Origin: CAZMGY01 sp964565945 [NCBI: uncultured bacterium]
GTDB taxonomy: Bacteria; GCA-001730085
Reading direction: 5' to 3'
Assembly: GCA_964565945.1 (NCBI GenBank)
Contig: CAZMGY010000024.1
Coordinates: 1-43,598 of the forward strand
Length of the DNA stretch: 43,598 nt
In this document: positions 42,500 to 43,598 of the stretch, in pieces
Layout of the letters: each line of letters begins with the position of its first letter
How positions within the stretch are numbered: the first letter of the stretch is position 1
Made by a program: the position numbers and the translations under genes
Notes under the pieces: generated by a model
Seen by the model: the letters and a program-made list of their open reading frames with translations, nothing else
What the model was told of the DNA's origin: nothing
The model's database searches: none

Positions 42500-42590
42500 T
42501 TTAGGGGCTGTCCCAAATCAGGTCTTTACAGTCGTATTAAAACAATGGGTTAGAGAAATTTGATTGCTCTTATTTAGGACAGCCCCTAAA
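42500..42590. mobile_element. MITE-like 91-bp element with 14-bp perfect terminal inverted repeats
   Basis: TTTAGGGGCTGTCC (42500-42513) is matched by GGACAGCCCCTAAA (42577-42590). With two mismatches the repeat extends to 20 bases. No coding frame lies inside. GGGGCTGTCC-type ends are common in several transposase families, and the flanks could represent a TA target duplication if the ends are taken at GGGG. It lies between two convergent genes (SDR and adhesin) and could also act as a bidirectional terminator: the right end is followed by TTTTTC. Confidence 0.6.
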
Positions 42591-42601
42591 TTTTTCTCCA
42601 A

Positions 42602-43598
42602 TTACGCTGGCAATATATTATCACTCAAACTGCTTAAGTCTAATAGACCTGTTCCAATCCCTTCTAATGTGATCGTTAAATCTGCGCCACTTCCATCACC
42701 GTTAGCATCCACCGTAATAGTTACATCCCCATTCACACCATTATCTGTTACACTCAAAAAATCAGACAAGGTATCGTCAGGAGTGTAATCTAATAGGTCT
42801 CTTAAATCCAATTGATCCGCTTCTGCCGTTGTTCCAATCGTGAAGTCTTCGATTGTGTCATTGCTACTAGTTGTCGCTGCATCACTCCAAGACTTATAAA
42901 CAAAAGTATCACTGCCACCTCTGCCATAAACCAATTCATTGAGCGAAGACATGTTAATCGTATCATTACCCGTTGTACCAAAGGTAACCACTTCTTGAGT
43001 CGCACTATAGTTTAGCGTTGTTCCTTCATACACTATAGAATCACCACTGTCCATCAACACACTAAGAATAGAACCGTTAGTAGTTAACTGAGCATCATTA
43101 ATGGTTAGCACATTAGTCTCACCGTTTTGCATATGGATTAGCTCAATAGAGCTAAGTGTTACCGCAGTTGTATCTAAGTTAGAAGAAGACCCTGATAGAA
43201 CCACTGCGTCATAAGCAGCCTTACCATCAATACTGGTTAAGCCAGACTCTCCTGCGTAAGTGAAGGTATTATTAACAGCAGAACCAACAAATGTACTTGG
43301 GTCTGTTGCAGTTGTACTGGCGTTGTTTATGTATACTAAAAACTCACTAACCATTCCTGCTTGATAAGCTGTACCACCATATCCAAAAGCTGCAAGGTGC
43401 CAAGTAGTGCCAAGACCTACATTTGAGCCTAAAAGATCACCATCAGCAGCCTTATTTTCACCATCAACAAAAATTCCTTGTTTTGCATCTATTTTGTTCT
43501 GAGCAGCCGTTCCAGCACCACTATGATTATAATTTGCTGTAAATACCAACTGCTGTACTTGATCTGCTGTTTGAACATTAGACACGTCTAAACGTGCT
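42602..43598 (-). CDS. C-terminal part of a type I secretion target/adhesin (VCA0849-type), partial
   Basis: The frame is open to the window edge, so the true start lies outside; 331 codons are visible. The protein is rich in Thr, Asp, Ser and Gly with few charged positive residues, as in RTX adhesins. GNDTINMSSLNELVYGRGGS (about 110 residues from the end) carries one GGxGxD-like calcium repeat, YGRGGSDTFVYKSW. The final 100 residues (DTIEDFTIGTTAEADQLDLR, then DLLDYTPDDTLSDFL and the LTITLEGIG end) match the VCA0849 C-terminal secretion signal for ABC-type export. Codon usage is less A/T-biased than in neighbours. No ABC/MFP/TolC genes are in the window. Confidence 0.88.
   Translation of the reverse strand, partial: ARLDVSNVQTADQVQQLVFTANYNHSGAGTAAQNKIDAKQGIFVDGENKAADGDLLGSNVGLGTTWHLAAFGYGGTAYQAGMVSEFLVYINNASTTATDPSTFVGSAVNNTFTYAGESGLTSIDGKAAYDAVVLSGSSSNLDTTAVTLSSIELIHMQNGETNVLTINDAQLTTNGSILSVLMDSGDSIVYEGTTLNYSATQEVVTFGTTGNDTINMSSLNELVYGRGGSDTFVYKSWSDAATTSSNDTIEDFTIGTTAEADQLDLRDLLDYTPDDTLSDFLSVTDNGVNGDVTITVDANGDGSGADLTITLEGIGTGLLDLSSLSDNILPA

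Noticed and set aside
42602-43585. Complete small adhesin starting at GTG 43585
   Set aside because: The frame is open to the window edge without a ribosome site at the GTG, and such secretion domains belong to much longer proteins.
1-43598. CRISPR array, rRNA operon or phage genes
   Set aside because: No regularly spaced repeats, rRNA-like sequence or phage structural or integrase motifs were seen on either strand.

Overview
The window reads as chromosomal DNA of a Gram-negative, respiring bacterium with roughly 40-45 % G+C. LPS-type genes (a heptosyltransferase, a WecE-like sugar aminotransferase), division-wall genes with a meso-DAP-type MurE, a type I secretion target protein, haem synthesis from glutamyl-tRNA, a six-haem membrane cytochrome and an almost complete menaquinone operon support this. 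A FprA-type (adrenodoxin-reductase-like) ferredoxin reductase and a short division cluster (mraZ-rsmH-ftsL-ftsI-murE, with no murF/mraY following) are unusual for ordinary gammaproteobacteria. I cannot name the lineage from this window alone.

Layout. (1) 1-3445: minus-strand redox genes: DUF423 membrane protein, 7Fe ferredoxin, FprA, SCO1/SenC and small membrane peptides behind a good promoter. (2) 3466-11389: a minus-strand surface-glycan locus: multi-spanning membrane protein, GtrB/ArnC-like GT2, two oxygenase-type genes (one decayed), a decayed beta-propeller glycosidase-like gene, ATP-grasp ligase, amidohydrolase, WecE-like aminotransferase. Its architecture recalls the Arn and Gtr pathways. 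(3) 11390-13937: gene-poor gap with a 23-residue membrane peptide, then a six-haem cytochrome whose frame continues as degraded cytochrome-like sequence after its stop. (4) 14000-19108: haem synthesis: hemA on minus, hemG-hemE-hemN on plus. (5) 19105-25320: mraZ-rsmH-ftsL-ftsI-murE plus a GT9 heptosyltransferase, with a strong promoter and a clear MraZ box. (6) 25429-31362: a possible structured RNA element, then thiL, mtnA, msrB, a PilZ protein, a CsgG/LpoB-like periplasmic protein and leucyl aminopeptidase. (7) 31373-39222: menaquinone operon, transcribed as hypothetical gene-ubiE-menF-(internal promoter)-menD-menH-menB-menA-menC; menE is absent. (8) 39223-43598: duplicated promoter/hairpin units ahead of a DoxX-cold-shock-domain fusion, a small membrane protein with a G9 tract, hslR, msrA, an SDR reductase, a 91-bp inverted-repeat (MITE-like) element, and the C-terminal end of a large type I secretion adhesin.

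Most original points: the DoxX-CSD fusion behind two tandem promoter/stem-loop units with compensatory stem changes; msrA and msrB each carrying two in-frame start sites that would give an exported and a cytosolic isoform; the Arn-like glycan locus with two decayed members; and a cytochrome gene that appears to have lost a C-terminal domain through nonsense mutations.
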